Part shown: piece after piece, positions 1 through 14,600 of the stretch | Layout: each line of letters begins with the position of its first letter | How positions within the stretch are numbered: the first letter of the stretch is position 1 | NCBI RefSeq assembly: GCF_001949145.1 | Contig: NW_019091411.1 | Coordinates: forward strand, 1,078,328-1,142,327 | Direction: 5' to 3' | Source of the DNA: Acanthaster planci | Taxonomy: Eukaryota; Echinodermata; Asteroidea; Valvatida; Acanthasteridae | Length of the DNA stretch: 64,000 bases | Translations under genes and position numbers: made by a program | Notes under the pieces: model-generated | What the model was told of the DNA's origin: nothing | Seen by the model: the letters and a program-made list of their open reading frames with translations, nothing else | The model's database searches: none

Positions 1-1194
1 AACGGGTCAAGACGATGCGACAAGCACTTGAACCCCCCCCCAACTTCTTCTGTGTAATACGCTGCTTTTGCAATGCCAGACTCCTGTGCTACCTGCTCAA
101 AATTTATTTCACTAGACTACAAAGGAAATCTAACTAGAGCACATGTTGCATGCGAGATTTGACACATATACTTGACTGAATACCTTTAACATTTCTAAGG
201 GCCTACCAGTAGCTCCACTGATCAACGGTTGGGATCTTTGACGACGAGGCATGGTGGCGGGGCCCCGCTTAAGGATAGGATTTACGAGACCAGGGAGGAA
301 TCACAGCTCTGTATTTTGATCAGTTTTGATTAGGTTTGGGAGCTGGTTGAATGATAAATTGATGGTAATAACGGAGATTGTCGAGGGTGTTGGATTCAAA
401 AAGTTAACTACTTCATGGAGTGAATTTTTAGACAAGCCCTAAAATGTCTAAGCTTACTTCTCATGTCATTTTATGGCATCAAATAAAATGTTCAAAAGGA
501 AATGTTGGGCTTTATTGGAACCAATCCACACTGCAAATGATTGTATGACAATAATGTATAAATTTCACCGTGTAAATTTAATGTTTCCTAACTCAATGTA
601 AACGAAAGCAGGAAACTGAAAGTGATTAGATGACTAATTTGGTGCCCTCAAACAATAACCAAGAAATATGTTTTTTCTTTTTTCAAAAAAAATCTTCTAA
701 ATTGTTGATAAGGTTTTCTGGCTTGCAGGGGACAGGAGGCATTTATGAATGCATTAACCGAGAAGTATGTTTCATGTTTCAAATAGAAATTACAATTTAA
801 AAATTAGACTTTTTTCAAGAAACCACACGTAATATTTGAAATATTTCTACTATCACCAGTTGAAGAGTAAGTAAATCAGTGTAACAAAGATATCATTTGG
901 TGTTTGAAGAACTTGAGAAGGGAAAATATGCCTTCAGAGTTTTTGAGGGGGGTTATTTCGTTTGTTTGTTTGTTTTTTCAAGACAGATTACATTGTCTCT
1001 GACCGCCATCTATTTTAGAACACTCAGTGTTGCTGTCACTAGTGACACTCACTGAAGATTCTGGAGATGAAGGTTGTATGTTGCTGATGTCACAGAGAAT
1101 TACATGAAAGAAATTGACCTCCAACAAGTTTCTAATCAACTGCGGCGATGTGAAGGGCAGCGCCGATGAGCTAGCATTAGCAAACGATGACTGT

Positions 1195-1335
1195 CATAAG
1201 GTGGATACTGTGATGCAAAGATGCATTTTTGACAAAGTTGTCCTATCAGTCAAAATCAGTCAGATGACCCCATGTGTCTGTGTCAAATCAAGTGGAAGTA
1301 TTTTTGACTGTCTGTGACTGTTACAGCAAAAGGAA
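1195..1335. mobile_element. Degraded copy of the 29.4 kb TTAA mini-element
   Basis: Shares ordered blocks with 29410-29550 (TATCAGTCAAAATCAGTCA, CATGTGTCTGTGT, AATCAAGTG, TTTTTGACTGT) and ends AAAGGAAGGTTA. The termini are mutated. Confidence 0.65.
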
Positions 1336-4300
1336 GGTTACTGTAAAATGCAGGTCATTTATTTTGCATTCAGAAATTGTAACCCAGATTTGATTCCAAC
1401 GAGATCTTTGAGTCAACTCCCCCCCCATTACAGTATTTACAGTGTGCAAGGGTGCTAGAAATAACCCTGTTTTTAGCCCATTAATGCCAGACCATTGTCC
1501 AACATTGACTGAGCATCGATCGCCGTTTTCTCCCTTATTCTTCCCCTCCAGTTCCCTCCTTCTCAACCCCTCCCCTTTCTTTTCCAGTCTTGCAAGGAGG
1601 AGAGATTGCACTGTTGCATGGAACTCTGCCAAACCAAGGTGCCAGGCTGTGGCACAATGTATTAACCTAGTAAAACTGGAAATCCTGAGCCCAGACTTTT
1701 TTTTTTGGCCTGCCACACACAAAAATAATGTGAATGGGTCTGGTGCCGGGCTGGCTGGGGGCTGAACCACCTGACAGAAAGCAGGCATTTCCTGCCGCAC
1801 AGGGTTGAGGCAGGGATAGCTGATCGGTCAATGTACAAGTATCTTCTTCCTACAGGCGGGGCCCAGTAGAGCATGCAATCTGGGAGATACGAGTGGCTGG
1901 GGGGGGGAGAGCAATGGGGTACTTGGCCTGGAGACAGTTAAAGGGGATGGAGACAGATGAGAAAATCATCCATGTTGTCAGATGCAGAACCGCCCCATAA
2001 AGCACCAATGGGCACTTGGTTAGCTTGCTCATATTCTTAAAGCGGAGCACTGATTTTAGATGCTCTGCGAAAAAAAATCAACTTTTAAATTTTAATCCTT
2101 TCAGAACTCACCGGGCAGTCAATTCTTTGTGTAAAGATAACTGCATATAAATTTCAATAGGCAGTTGGTGGAACTGAGACACCCCTTGATCTGTGTTTTT
2201 CTTTTGAGAGGAAAATCTATTTGACCTTACTTTAATTGCTCAGTTCATGGTCAGTTCTTAACCTGGCCAGTTGGAAATGGCAAAGGATGGAAACATAAAA
2301 ATGGCAATTCCATATGTATCGACTTATCTGTGACAGGGGTGTGATTTGGGGAAAATGAAAAATCCATCAAACATTCGTCGGAGGGTTTTGCAAGTCGCGT
2401 CGACCACAGCTTCCCTACAATTCACGGCATATCTACCTTATTTGATTATAGGAGGAGATTCAGGTACTACATGTAAGCCACCACAAGAGCTGTTCTTACT
2501 TTGAGGGATACAATTACAACATTTACTTAAACAAAACCCTTGTCCTCACTCACTTCAATTGCAATTATACATGTAAGCTACAATTGGTGACAATCAAAGA
2601 CCTAGAAGTGTAATACACAGTTTTATCAGTGATCCACAAAATTCTATCACAATTTATTAAAACTGAAAACTGTCTCATACAGAGGAGTACAGCATTACTT
2701 GTGACACCAGGGCATATAGTTTTTGTGTTGACTACAGCCAAAGGGACAAAAAGTACATGTATACTACCTTCTAATGATGATTCTTTTTCCAGCCAGGACA
2801 ATTTCTAAGAATTCTTGAATCTTTTGTCTACATTCAGATCCCCTTCCCTACCTACTACCTTGTATGACATTTTTGATCAACGTCAGACCACCACGAGAAC
2901 GGAATGAAACGCAATGGCAGACAGACGCAAGTTGTACACGGTGCATGCAACGACAACACATGTACCGTGCACACACACAGCGAACGTACAGTATGTACAT
3001 GTACATACATGTACACACAACGATCCTACCGCTGGCCTGGGTCCCTATGTTTTAACAATGATAGCTCCATTTCCAGGGGGAGTAACAACGCAAAAGCGCA
3101 TGCTATACACCAAAACTTGTGCAAGTCTTTTGCTTAGTGTCGCACCAAATATTGTAGTCTTTGCGTTACATATTGAAAGCATTCCCGATACGGAAATCCG
3201 GAAAGTCTCACAGAAATTCCGGATAGTCCCACAGATATTCCTGAAATCCGGAAAAACCACACCCCTACAGAGATCCACAAACCAAATGACAAATGAGCAT
3301 GCAGTGACGCTGTTTCCAGGTAGCAACACCATCCCTTTCTTTATTAGCCAAGCTCAAGCAGGTTCCCAAACCACCATTATCGCTCAGACCCTGCATCCAG
3401 GCAACCCACTGTCCAGCTGAACCAGTCACCAGGGGCCCATCAGAGCCACTAGGCCCATCCAGGTGAGGAAGGGTTCAACAAGGTCTGAATCAACTGGCCA
3501 GCCTCATCAACACCCCCTCCAGCCCCAATGCAAACAACATGTGTTTGATTTGACACCAGGGGGATTCGTCAGACCACAAAGGTTTACTCACACACAGTAC
3601 ACACTTCCAACCAAGCCCCATCTTACTCCAACCAAGAGAACACCTGAGCACATACTAAAAAGACTTGCAGAAAAACACATCTCCTGACAGCCCTCTAGCT
3701 CTGGGCAAGTTCAATATCCATTTCAAAACCCTGGGTGAAGTTTGAATTAGCAAGGTTGCCCCTTGCTCTTCTCCCATTACAAAACATTATTTCCCCTTTG
3801 AAAAAGGTACAGTCACCCCCCAAAAATGTCCAGACCTAAATCTAGTGTGATGGTATAATAGAATTTTAGCTAGTAAACACAAAAGATGCACATGGATGAA
3901 AAGGGACTGGAACATGATTCACCAGTGTTTGGATTTCTTGTTTCAGTTCAGTGTAACACAGAAGCCAATACATGCACAGGTTGAAAAATATGAGCCAGAA
4001 ATCTTACATGGAAGAGTAACTTCTTTCACGACAAGGGATTTCCCCCTGTCTCTTTCAGAGGATATCAGCTACACAGTCAACTCTCATAACAACGAACACT
4101 ATAGGGTACCGAAGTGAATACGTTACGTGCACAATTAGTGCGTAAAAGGCATCTAAGGCGAGAACCAGAGCGTGAACCAACACGCACATGTACATGTACT
4201 CCATTCGTTTGCACTGCACTTTCTGGCTCACAATGTCACACTTTGGTACTCTTTTACAACAAAATACTGTTATGGGCAAATTTTGAGGACACCAATTGCA

Positions 4301-7300
4301 TGAATTCTTGTCTTAAAATTCTTTGTTTTCTACTCCTTTTACAACAAAGTCCTAGCTATACCAAAGTAATTTGGTCCCTTGAACTTGGCTACAACGAGAG
4401 TCGACAGTACATACATTGTAATGTCCCACAAAAACTAGACTTTCTCATGGTTTTAAATCACCCGCAGGACACAAAACAACAAAAATCTCATCTGCCTAAT
4501 GCTTATCATGTACTGATGCATCATGTGTGGGGGGTACGGTACACATCGCGATGATTACCCAAGGTACATGTACAGTATAGGTCTAACGAGACACTCACAA
4601 AAGATCCTTATTCAGAAAGATCTCCATTAGGATGATGACAAGAGTAATAAGGTTCCCTGGATGGGTCTTGGAGGAGTGACTAATGTAACGCATCGCTTCG
4701 GGGTGATACACAGGAGTAGCTTGGCCAGTGAGACGGCAGACAGCTATACAGGCGGCATCATCTTACCGATGCAACCGATATCTAAGGATACGTGTCTGAG
4801 TTATTATACATGTATGAATGTGGTGAAATTTGGCTTGGATGGGTTTAGCTGTATATGTACACGTAGTATTTACATTTATAAAGTTGCACTACCATGCCTT
4901 TGCATCATGATGCCACAATGATAACTTTGCTCCCCTTGTCAGTAAAACTGAAAACCTGCCAGTTATTTACTGAGCAAGAAGTCATTCATGGCCGTCTGCT
5001 CAGCATGTAGTTTTCATATATGGTTCACTTTTGTTGCATTTTCTGCCTCATAAGGCCTTGAGGCAAATACTTGTTGTGTTTGATTTTTGTGAACGGGTCT
5101 GTACTTGTTTGCTTACCTCGTTACAGGTTAGTCAACCTTCCTGCAAGAATTGCTAGAATCTAGCAAAACTCGAATACCGCAGTGCAACAACCACCTTATA
5201 ATTGACCATATTGGCACATCTAGCCAATGTACATGAAGAGCACAGTGGTTGGACACAACATTCCAAACTTCCCAAGTTATCCCAAAACACGGATCAAATG
5301 ATCTCTTCCCACAGTCCAATCACACAGCCTATGTGGTAAAAAAAAAAAACATCTCAGCTGTCAACACTCAGGCGAGAGAAACATCCCCATGAATGCCTAA
5401 CTGCAACCCCAGTCCCCCCTCCCCTTCACCCACTGCACTTTCTGGCAACATTGACTTAGCAGCCTCCTAGCAGGAATGTTGCCTTCAAACACAAATACCG
5501 GCATTGGAAAATGTCTGACATTCGGGGCCGTTAGGACAGGCCGCCTACATGCGTTCCCCCAGCAATGTGAACTATCTCGACTGTTTACTTTTGAATGCTG
5601 CCCGCTGCAAGAAAAACTGTGTGGGGGGATGTGGAGGGAAGGGGTAGGTCAGAGCTAACAGAGGCAGACCAAGATGACAATGATAACGATTATGATGACC
5701 ATAACAGTGATGAAGATGATGATGTTGCCAACATGCCAAGCAGGTGATGCCACTTCTTCTTCCTACAAAATTGTTCCACTCTGATAATGCTTTCAAGCGA
5801 GAAAAAAAAAATCCTCCAATATCGAAGAGAAAAAGCATCTAAGCCAGCTGGGGATTGACAGAATCCCAACTATCTGGCAGGCAATACCGAGGGAATGTTT
5901 TTCCCTAACTGAAGACATATGATGCTTTTATCAGGTCGCTCAACTCGTTCCACAAGCAGACACCTCAATCACCAATTTTTTTCTGAACAAATATGATTCT
6001 GGGTCATAAGTAGGTGTCACCCATATAAACATAAATGAGTACAAACAAACAAATGCTTGCCAAGTACTTAATATTCGTACTGGGACAGTTGAACGTTTAA
6101 AATCTAACTGCAACAAGCATTTCAAGTCTTTCACTTTGTGAGCTATCCTACATTGTAAGAAAAAGAAAGCAACTCCAGTGTGCCAAAACTGGTTTTCCTA
6201 AAAACCGACACATATGAGCAAAATCCAAGAAAAAATAAAAGCAGCAATATTTTTGATGAGCTAAAGTTAAATTTTGGTCCATTTCATTTCCATTTCTTCC
6301 AAAACCATGTAAAAACCAACCCCCCAACGTAGCCTCAGCCTCAGAAAGACCACAAGGAGTTACATACTGGCAGTGTAACAATTTTCACCCCCCCCAATTA
6401 AAATTCTGGATCCACCCTTACCTACACGTTACCAACTGCAAGTGAATGAACTCTAGTGATGCACATGATAATTCTCCCCCTCCCCACCCCAAAAAAATTG
6501 TCAATTTTTTCCCCCTTTCCCATCCAGACGTCTGCAAAGTACAATTTAGTGGCAAGACAGGAAGCGTGTGATGCTTCAAATCAGTCAGAAATGGCAGCAC
6601 GAAGGAAACGCAAGAGGGGACCTGCTGTGCGGTCATCCGACAGAATGACTAAACCGCTTGAAAACATTCAATGTGCTGCATTTCACATCCTCTGCCGGGT
6701 GGGAGGGTATGCTGAACTGTGGGGACACAGTGCAACAACTCCCCAAGGCAAACAGGCATAACATTCTGCACGTGGGTGTCTCATGTTAGACACTTGCTTT
6801 GTTTCACGCTGAGGAAGGTCACACCCTGCTCTCCCCCTCCCCAATGGAGCATGCTTCAGGGACATGAACATTTATGGGAACCCACACTTGTGCCACAAGT
6901 GAGGTTTTACAAACACCACTCTTGATCTGAAACCTGTGCAATAATGATACAACACAATACACGTTATTCATGAGTCAGCCAAATTGGAATTGAAAGTGAG
7001 GTTAACCCTTCAGTTTTGAAACTGAAATTTGGAAATTTCCTGTCTACTCTGATGACTCAATTCGTATTTGTAGCAAAACATCCTTTAGTGTTTCACACCA
7101 GATTTGAAGAAAAAAAAATTTGAAAGGGGGGCATGGAACCCACGTGAACTCTAAAACAGTCTGATACCATCCCCGTTAAACAGTTAAAAATCTATAAAAT
7201 AGATTTGAGGAACAAAATCAAAAATGGCTTCCAAAGATCCACTGCATGAATAACACTAATGCAAGAAAATTCTTGGAATTCTTCAGCACAATGAAACACA

Positions 7301-7687
7301 TCCAAGTTCTCACTGCATTGATTCCCTTTTGCAGAAACTCGCTCCCATTCAAAAAGGGGGAGGCCTAATCCACTGTTGCAAACTAGTCGGCTCAGCTGAG
7401 AACCTGCCTAGAATCTTCAATCCCAAGGATTAGAGCCCATACAAGCACATCATTCTGAAACTCACTGGTTTGACAGATTTGACAAAACACAACAGTGCTC
7501 TGCAGCACAGGGCCAAGGATGGAGCCAGCTATCGTAAATCAAATAATAAACCTAACCTGCACCAAAGGAATAAAATGGCTCAAGGTTCAGCTTTTATTCA
7601 ACCCTGCTTTGCAGCATGTTGGATCTTTTTCCCTATTAATTCCAAAGAATGAAATTCACTTCTTCCAACTGAAATTAAGGACAAGAC

Positions 7688-7740
7688 GAATTCAAATGAA
7701 ATTTGTCCACTTCAATAGATGGGAATTTCATTTGAATTTC
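7688..7740. repeat. Short inverted repeat
   Basis: ATTCAAATGAAATT and AATTTCATTTGAAT are separated by about 20 bases and would form a small stem-loop. Confidence 0.6.
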
Positions 7741-10700
7741 CATTTAGAGTGGCTCTTTCTCAATTTCAACCAACATTAGCCTAAATATTCATACTGGTCT
7801 GTGATAACGAATCTTTAGAAAGTTTAGTTAGTAATTCCAACCTAAATTTGTTCACTATATAATGGTTTGTCTCCTGTTTCACTCTTTGGACTGGAACTGT
7901 TTCTATTGTATTGGAAGTGTTAGAATCAAATGAATTCTGAAATACAGCTTTTGTTAAAAATAAGTCTCACCCAAAAAAATGCTTATCTGTGAAATGGCAA
8001 GGTTTTTTGGTCAGTGATTGTGGAAAAAGTGACAAATTTATAGATCTGCAATACAACAGAAATAGTTCCAAACATGTTCTGGGTACACGTTACAGCAAGC
8101 AGCTTACATGTACATGCATCTAACCTTTACTTTCACTGTAGAACACAACACGATGGGCAAAATTAACACACACAAAGCGACAGTGTGCCTTTAATTACTC
8201 AGGTGGGGTAGTTTGAACTCTTACACATCCTGCAACACACACACGCAGGGAAATACACCTACATGATGTACATCGTATGCCCATGGGCCTTATTTTTTTA
8301 CCACTGATGGGAAGTTACCAACAGTGTCAAACGGTTGACATTTATAGCATTCATGTCACACATTAAAAGGATAGGAAAAGAGGGAAGAAAAAAAAAATTG
8401 ACGAGGAAACAATGACAGGACAGTTCACTCTTCACAAGCCTGCCTACTCACTCGTATGGCTGAATCAATCATTTCACAGTTGGCTGTGAAATGTGCATGG
8501 TAATGTTATTATGACCAGGTGCGTGGATGTTATGCACTGCCTATGCATGGTCGCGCTTCGAGAGTGCCCTTTTCCTGTTTGTGTTTTTTTTTTGGCAAAA
8601 CAGCGTGTTTGCCAAACCACGCTTCGCGTCCATGTCCATCAAGGAAATTGTTCATTTAGGAAAGAGTTCAAAATTTGGGGGCACCTTTTTTTTTTTTACT
8701 TTTCGTGGGCACAAGAGCATATGTTGCTTTTATTCCGAGCAACAATGAAGCCAAGAAAGAAAAAAACCTATCCACAAACTATTTGCATTCCTCTTAAATC
8801 ATGAACACAACTGCAGAGCAAATTCTTTACCTCACAGCCAATCAACGGATAAGCCAATGATGTTATCCTGGTAATCTACTCTGAGATATCAGCGTGATAA
8901 ACAATACAAGTACATGTATCCCTAAGCACAACTGACAAGTCCAAAGAAGCACCTCAAGCCTGTTTGCCCACCAGAAAGGCATGCATGACCTTGTTGCACT
9001 GGTGACCTAAATACATCAGCATAATAAAGGGCTACACGTACACTAATGCCTGACAGTATTTTTACAAACATGTACTACCTGCACACAAATCTCTACCCTC
9101 ACACAGGGCAAGTTTCCTCTCCATGTACAAGTGTCAACCCCCCCTCCCTCGCAAGACATGCACTGATTATCTAGCCAGACTGGTGCTTCATCATAAAATA
9201 TATTGCAGCTCTTATCAGGGCAGGAGGGTGGATGGAACCCATTACAGGAAAATATCAGGCAAATGTTTGCTAGAACATCAAAGTCCCACCCTTCCATCCC
9301 CTTCCCACTCTCTCACTATATCAGTGCCACCTTGTAACTGAGTCCCCTACTCCACTCCAGGTGAGGCCTGACCTCTCGCACGGCTGGGTCAACTGATCTG
9401 CAGTCCTGGGTGGCAACCCAGACCAACAATAATACCTAGGCCTGTCAATATCAAAGGGACCTTCAAGGACAGAACCCACCCTCTGCAGGTTAACCCATTC
9501 GGCCTTGACCCTATGAGGTGGTGCATGAGCACAGGTCACTCCCCCTGACTGCTGCCTGGCAGGATGACATACAGGAATACCGAGTGCTCCTACTCGAGCA
9601 TGTGTGTGAACATCCTCCTTGATGGAGAACTCAAGTTTGCTCAGATCTTTTCTCTTCCTCTATTAAGGCCTGTCCTTGCTTTAGGCCCAACAAGAAAGCA
9701 ATAGAAATGTGGTGTCACAAAATACTTCCAGCAATATTTGAAAAGTGTTCAATTTTTGCGAATTCGGAGTGGGAACGTTTGATCTGATTCACATTTCTGT
9801 TTGCTTTCCCACCAAGTTTGAACTGGCTTTTAGTCAGAAATTAATGTTCCATCATTTGGGGCCATCTTTAATTCCCAATCATTTTCACAATGATACGAAC
9901 CGTATGCTGGGGGAGGGAGACCTTGTACATGTACATTTTTAAAAAATAAAAATTGATGATAATATCGAGCACAGAATTATTTTCTTTTTCAGCTATCTAG
10001 GAGGCAGGGTGGGTCCAAAAAAGTAGTCTTTGTAAACCTCATGAAAAAAATGAAAAACTGGATGGCCCTGATGAGGTACATTTAAATGTAGGGCCTAAGT
10101 ATACACCTACATTGAAATACACACGAGTATGACATTCATGTCCATGCTCTACAGGAAGCGTTTTGTTCAAAACAAGTATCAAAAAGTCTGGGTCCTTGTT
10201 CACTGTGATTCACAAATGCATAATTTCAATGAGGACGGCACTCTCCTCAACTCTTCATGCATCATGGGAAAAACACAACTAATAAAACTGCGCATAAGCT
10301 TATGATTTTCCAGAGTGTACTTCCAACCATGCTTTGATCAGATTCCTTGCGCCCCAACAGGAATGGTAGCACAGCTCCCAACATAGCAGTCCAGAAATGA
10401 AAAAAAACCTCACCAGGTAAAGTTCCCACGAGGCAAACGAGAGTAAGCGTGACAAAAGGTTCAGCGACAATGACCTTGAGATAGACCAGACAGAGATAGC
10501 CAACATTGGAAATGCTTCATCTCATAGCTTTGAACAGGAGAACAATTCTTGACAGAGAATGATCAAGATGAGAAAAGGTTTTCTTCTTGTTCTGTCTCTC
10601 TCTCTCTCTTCTCTTTTTTCTCCCTTTCTTGGAGCTCGTATTCTCTTGTCAAGCGACAGAGGTCTTAATTCTTCAGTGCCTCCGGGGGAATCTCAGCAAG

Positions 10701-11524
10701 GAGTCTAATTGACATTTCTGCGGGTGCTTCTTTTTGACGTGAGGACGGAGGCAAGCCCCGACTTGAAAGGGATGCAACTGGCAACAAGGGCAGAAAAAAA
10801 GCCCCACACGAAGAGAAAAAAAATGACCAAATTGGCCCACACAATTTCTGAAGCAAGGTTGTGTGATTTGCAGACAGAGATTTCAGGAACATTGAATCAG
10901 AACTCTGTGCACATACCAGTACAGAATTCTGAACGATTCAATGTCATTTTTTCTCAATGCATAATCATGTATATGCAGTATACCATGCAGGCAAAACATG
11001 ATCTGTTTACAGTATTCCAACATAAATTAGAACCAGTTTTTGTAAGATATGAACCCTAACAACACAAAGCCATGGATGTTTAATACTTTGATGTCCACTG
11101 CATGTGTCACAATTTGGAAAATCTAAGCAAAACATACAAAAGGCAAACACAAAAAAAAAACCTAAGTAAATGAATACATGTACACGCACACCTTTCTAAG
11201 CACAACCTGAAGAAAATTGACCACAAAAGCACCGCAAAAACAAAGCAGGGCATACAGGAAGCACTGCTGATGACTAATTAATCAATATCACAAACGGCTG
11301 CGGGTTACAAATCGCCAGATCATCGCATGGCGCTCTCATCAACCTTCATCACAGTCTGGATGATACAGACGTCAACAGCCGGTGCCCCGTCCATAGCCAG
11401 TTCCTGGCGCTGGGGGTGATTAGTCATTTTGCTCATGAGCGTGTATGTGACGCAGTGGGCCCTCCTCTCTCTCTCCCCCTCCCCCCTTATAAACATTTAA
11501 CGTCTGCCTAGCTGGCACACTTAC

Positions 11525-11600
11525 CTGTGCGCTGCTCATTAAGTCATCCAGTATTGCGTTACAAATATGTTTCCCTGCAGATGGTACTTCATGAGTGGTG
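11525..11600 (-). CDS. AFF: AFF homologue, candidate exon 7
   Basis: The donor here is excellent (GCACAG/GTAAGTGTG). With the acceptor at 11601-11602 (GTAAATTAG) the exon is 76 bp, takes one base to complete the codon left by exon 6 (giving Asp 424) and stays open for 25 codons. It ends ...KHICNAILDDLMSSAQ (to residue 449). The piece NAILDDLMS can be laid against the family's EAILKEMSHS motif, which supports the call. The weak point is the acceptor, which has a poor pyrimidine tract. A better-looking CTGCAG acceptor 25 bases downstream would break the phase chain. Later exons, including the serine-rich region and the C-terminal homology domain, were not found to the left. Confidence 0.5.
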
Positions 11601-14600
11601 CTAATTTACACTTCTCACCTTAAAGGTGTTGGAGATGTGGAGCAATTTGAAAAATGTCGCACAGCAGGTAGGCCTTGTCAGATCAGGGGGCCTTGCAAGC
11701 ATTAAAAATGTCCACTGAAAGTATATGCACACTGCAGATGAACTTCAAAGTCTCTGAAATGTACACCACATCCAAAAATAATTTACTTTTATTCTTTAAA
11801 AAAAAGGGGGCATCCCTTGGCTTTTCTCTTGGCAGAGGGAAAGCAGCTGTCTGGCTAACATGTTCAGAGTAAAATGTCATATTTAATGCTTGAAAAAGAG
11901 TCCCACTCTTAGAATATAATGACTCCTTAAAGCTACATCATCAAAAAATGAAGATGTACATGTATCAAAGCAGTCACACCAAAAAGCCAACTGAAAACAT
12001 TTTTTTAAGTCATCACTGACATAAATTCTAAATTAGTGCAAATTCTTTACAAACACAAACTATTTATTTCAATAAGAAATTTCAATAGGTAAATCAGATT
12101 TCTATAATGTGCCTCTACTTTTCATGATGGTTCTTTGACATAGTGCCAAAGGAGGCTTGACGGTTGTTTACGGGTACATCATGAGTATAAATGGGGCAGA
12201 TGTTTCTTCCACACGTTACTCAGTGACTCAAACTCAAATGTGACTCAACAACCCACAAAGCCTGGGATCCAACGCAGCAGGCAAACTCTGTGAGACGAGA
12301 TATGTACGGGGACAACACTTTGCAATGAAAACTATGGATTGATCGACTCCTTTGGCATCCAGGGAGAGACTTTACAGCTTTGCACATTGACGAAAAGCAT
12401 TCAGGACATCGTTGCTTGGTGCAATGGTGCCCTCTTTTGCTCATGCGCGAAGCCCATACAAAAATTCCACTTAACTTCTTAAGAGACAGGTCTTGGGTTT
12501 GAAACTTTGGTAACAGAAGTTCCAGTTGTGCAATGATGGGAACAATTTTACTAGTTCTCATAGACTACGAGGAACATAATATTTGAAGGAATGAAAAAAA
12601 TAAAGACATGTAAAATTGAAACAAAAGAAAAAAGGTTTCCCACTGCTAAATTAACAATCAAGCAAAACGATGCAAGCATACAAATGCCCTTTGATGTTTA
12701 AACAGTAAAAAGTAATTTGCACAAAAATGCTTTATCCGCAAGTTTAAAAAAAAAATTCAGGAAATGACAGATTTAGATCACAACGTCCTTAAAAATAGAC
12801 ATTTCAAGTCAGTTCAATATCTGCTGTAGCCAAATAACATTCTAATCTCCTCATGAGCAGTTGCTACAGTCTCACTAAAAATTTAAATTCTGTAAACTTT
12901 TGACATTTATGACCCCGGAATGTTAATCATATTAGGGGTGGATTAATTTAGGGCAGTAACACAAAAATGTAAAGATGTAAAACTCTATATGACAGCAGGC
13001 TAGTGAATGTAAACAAAAGGTAACAACTAACAAATTACAAGGTATTACAAGTTGATTTATTTATACAACACACTGGTGAAGTGGGCACATTAAATACACA
13101 GACGCCACGGGACAACTAATACAGCACAGGGAGTGTTTGATGTAATCCAGGCTGTGAGTGGTGTGGGAATGAACGAATTCACAGTCAGGGAGGAGATTGT
13201 AATATTACTTGCCTGATGAGCTGCAATGCTTTCATTCCTCCCAGCTTAGATGCCATGCCACGGCTGTAATTTAATAGCATTCACCTAGCGCTACACGCTG
13301 GAAAGGCTCCAATTTGGGCCGGCTCCAATTCCTCGGCAGGTGGAACCGAACGGCCCTGGAGGGGCACGTGGCAGGTAAATCCAACAGCAAACACCTCCCA
13401 ATCTATTGTCCATTCCGAGTGGCAGAAGATGCCTTGGGATCCTAGGGATAATTTTTGTCTTCCCTTTCGCAAAACCCACGTGGGCAGGTAGGTTATCAAA
13501 ACGTGTGGGCTCAAGTCATCAGGCAGTAAGCTGGGGTGACAGACCACCCCTTGGGGGTGGGAGAAATGGTCTGGGCCGCTTGTTCGCTTCTCATTAAGGC
13601 TGCGGCTGGCTGCAAATGTCACTTGGGGTCACTCCAAGAAGATGGATGAGGGCTCTTTAGCCAGCACATGTTGGCGATATACAACCATTGATGCTTGTAT
13701 TACCCCGTCTAGCATTATTGCCTGGACTAACAAATTTTTTTTTGGGGGGGGGAGGCTCATTGTCAACACTCTGGAGGGTTATACTGCATAACTGTCCTAT
13801 CATTGCTGCTAATCATCTTTTTTTCTTAATGAAAAAAATGACTCTTGTGAAAGATGACTGCCAAATGCAACTGCAACAAAAATTCAAAAAAATTTCTCCC
13901 AAATAAAATATGGTTTCCATCATAAAATCTCTAATATGAGCGGGTACAAACATCATCTATTTTTGTAGCGGCATCTAATGAACAAAACTGGCAGTTCATA
14001 CATTTAACTTCCGGATGCGCATTATATATGGCACAAGCACGTGTAATAAATGAAAACATCTGATATTCCTCAAGAAGTAGTCTGATTCAATTATTGCTCT
14101 ATGTGCGCAAAGCTGGTCTGACGCAAGCAGTTACGCCATCTCTTGCCACGGATGATTTTATAGAAAGCCAAATCACAAGTCACCACTGATAAGCAGTACA
14201 GCAGAATTTAAAACCAAGGCAAAGGATTGAAACCACAGGAGAAAACCCAGGCATCATCATCACCACCATCACTACTTCTGCAACTAACCATCTTCCCCTT
14301 CATCACCACGTCTCCAAGACATGCACCACCCTGTTATCCCAAATCAGGTTTATCTCTATAATCACTGTCTCCTACAAAAAAGACAATCTACACGATCTCA
14401 ATTCACCATTATTATAATTAATGCACACAACAGAAAGGTAGAAGTGAGCAGTCCAGAGAGAGAGAAAGAGAGAGTGAGTGAAGAAAAATAAAGCAGAGCT
14501 TTGAGTTCATCCCCTGGGTACTGACTGGCTGCTGTAGCCGCTCTCTGTCCATGTCTATCACCCTGATCAAGTATCAGCAGATCCAGTATCAGGGGTTGTA

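Larger units (their letters stand above)
1..11524. other. Left flank, presumably AFF intron; no confident exon
   Basis: About 11.5 kb in which no exon could be supported. The longest plus-strand open stretch that looks protein-like is 3421-3687 (Pro/Thr/Lys-rich, ending LKRLAEKHIS), adjacent to a good plus donor CCAG/GTGAGG at about 3461, but it has no recognisable partner exon. Also present are a degraded copy of a 141-bp mini-element (about 1195-1335), an inverted repeat at 7688-7740 and a CT microsatellite at about 10593-10612. The remaining exons of AFF should lie here or further left. Confidence 0.5.

Noticed and set aside
1321-1800. Minus-strand ORF of 159 codons
   Set aside because: Overlaps a degraded mini-element at one end and has no family resemblance, no good start context and no splice sites.
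2914-3420. Plus-strand ORF of 168 codons
   Set aside because: Begins in TACATGTA-type repeats and passes imperfect CCGGAAA repeats. No motif, and the reading frame ends before the plausible donor at about 3461.
5112-5160. Minus-strand donor CGAG/GTAAGC as a further AFF exon
   Set aside because: All three frames between it and the nearest acceptor contain stops.
5648-5750. Acidic plus-strand frame (runs of Asp/Glu) between AG and GT
   Set aside because: It is a GAT/GAC simple repeat. The borders look like chance splice sites and no partner exon is visible.
8830-8885. Minus-strand donor TGAG/GTAAAG as a further AFF exon
   Set aside because: The only long frame ends in TGA just before the donor, and the other frames have stops.
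12220-12561. Minus-strand ORF of 113 codons with several Cys and His
   Set aside because: The Cys/His spacing does not fit a zinc-finger pattern, and no splice sites or relatives were found.
13281-13622. Minus-strand ORFs of 113 and 62 codons
   Set aside because: Overlapping frames of similar length on both strands and no recognisable motif; better explained by local GC-rich non-coding sequence.
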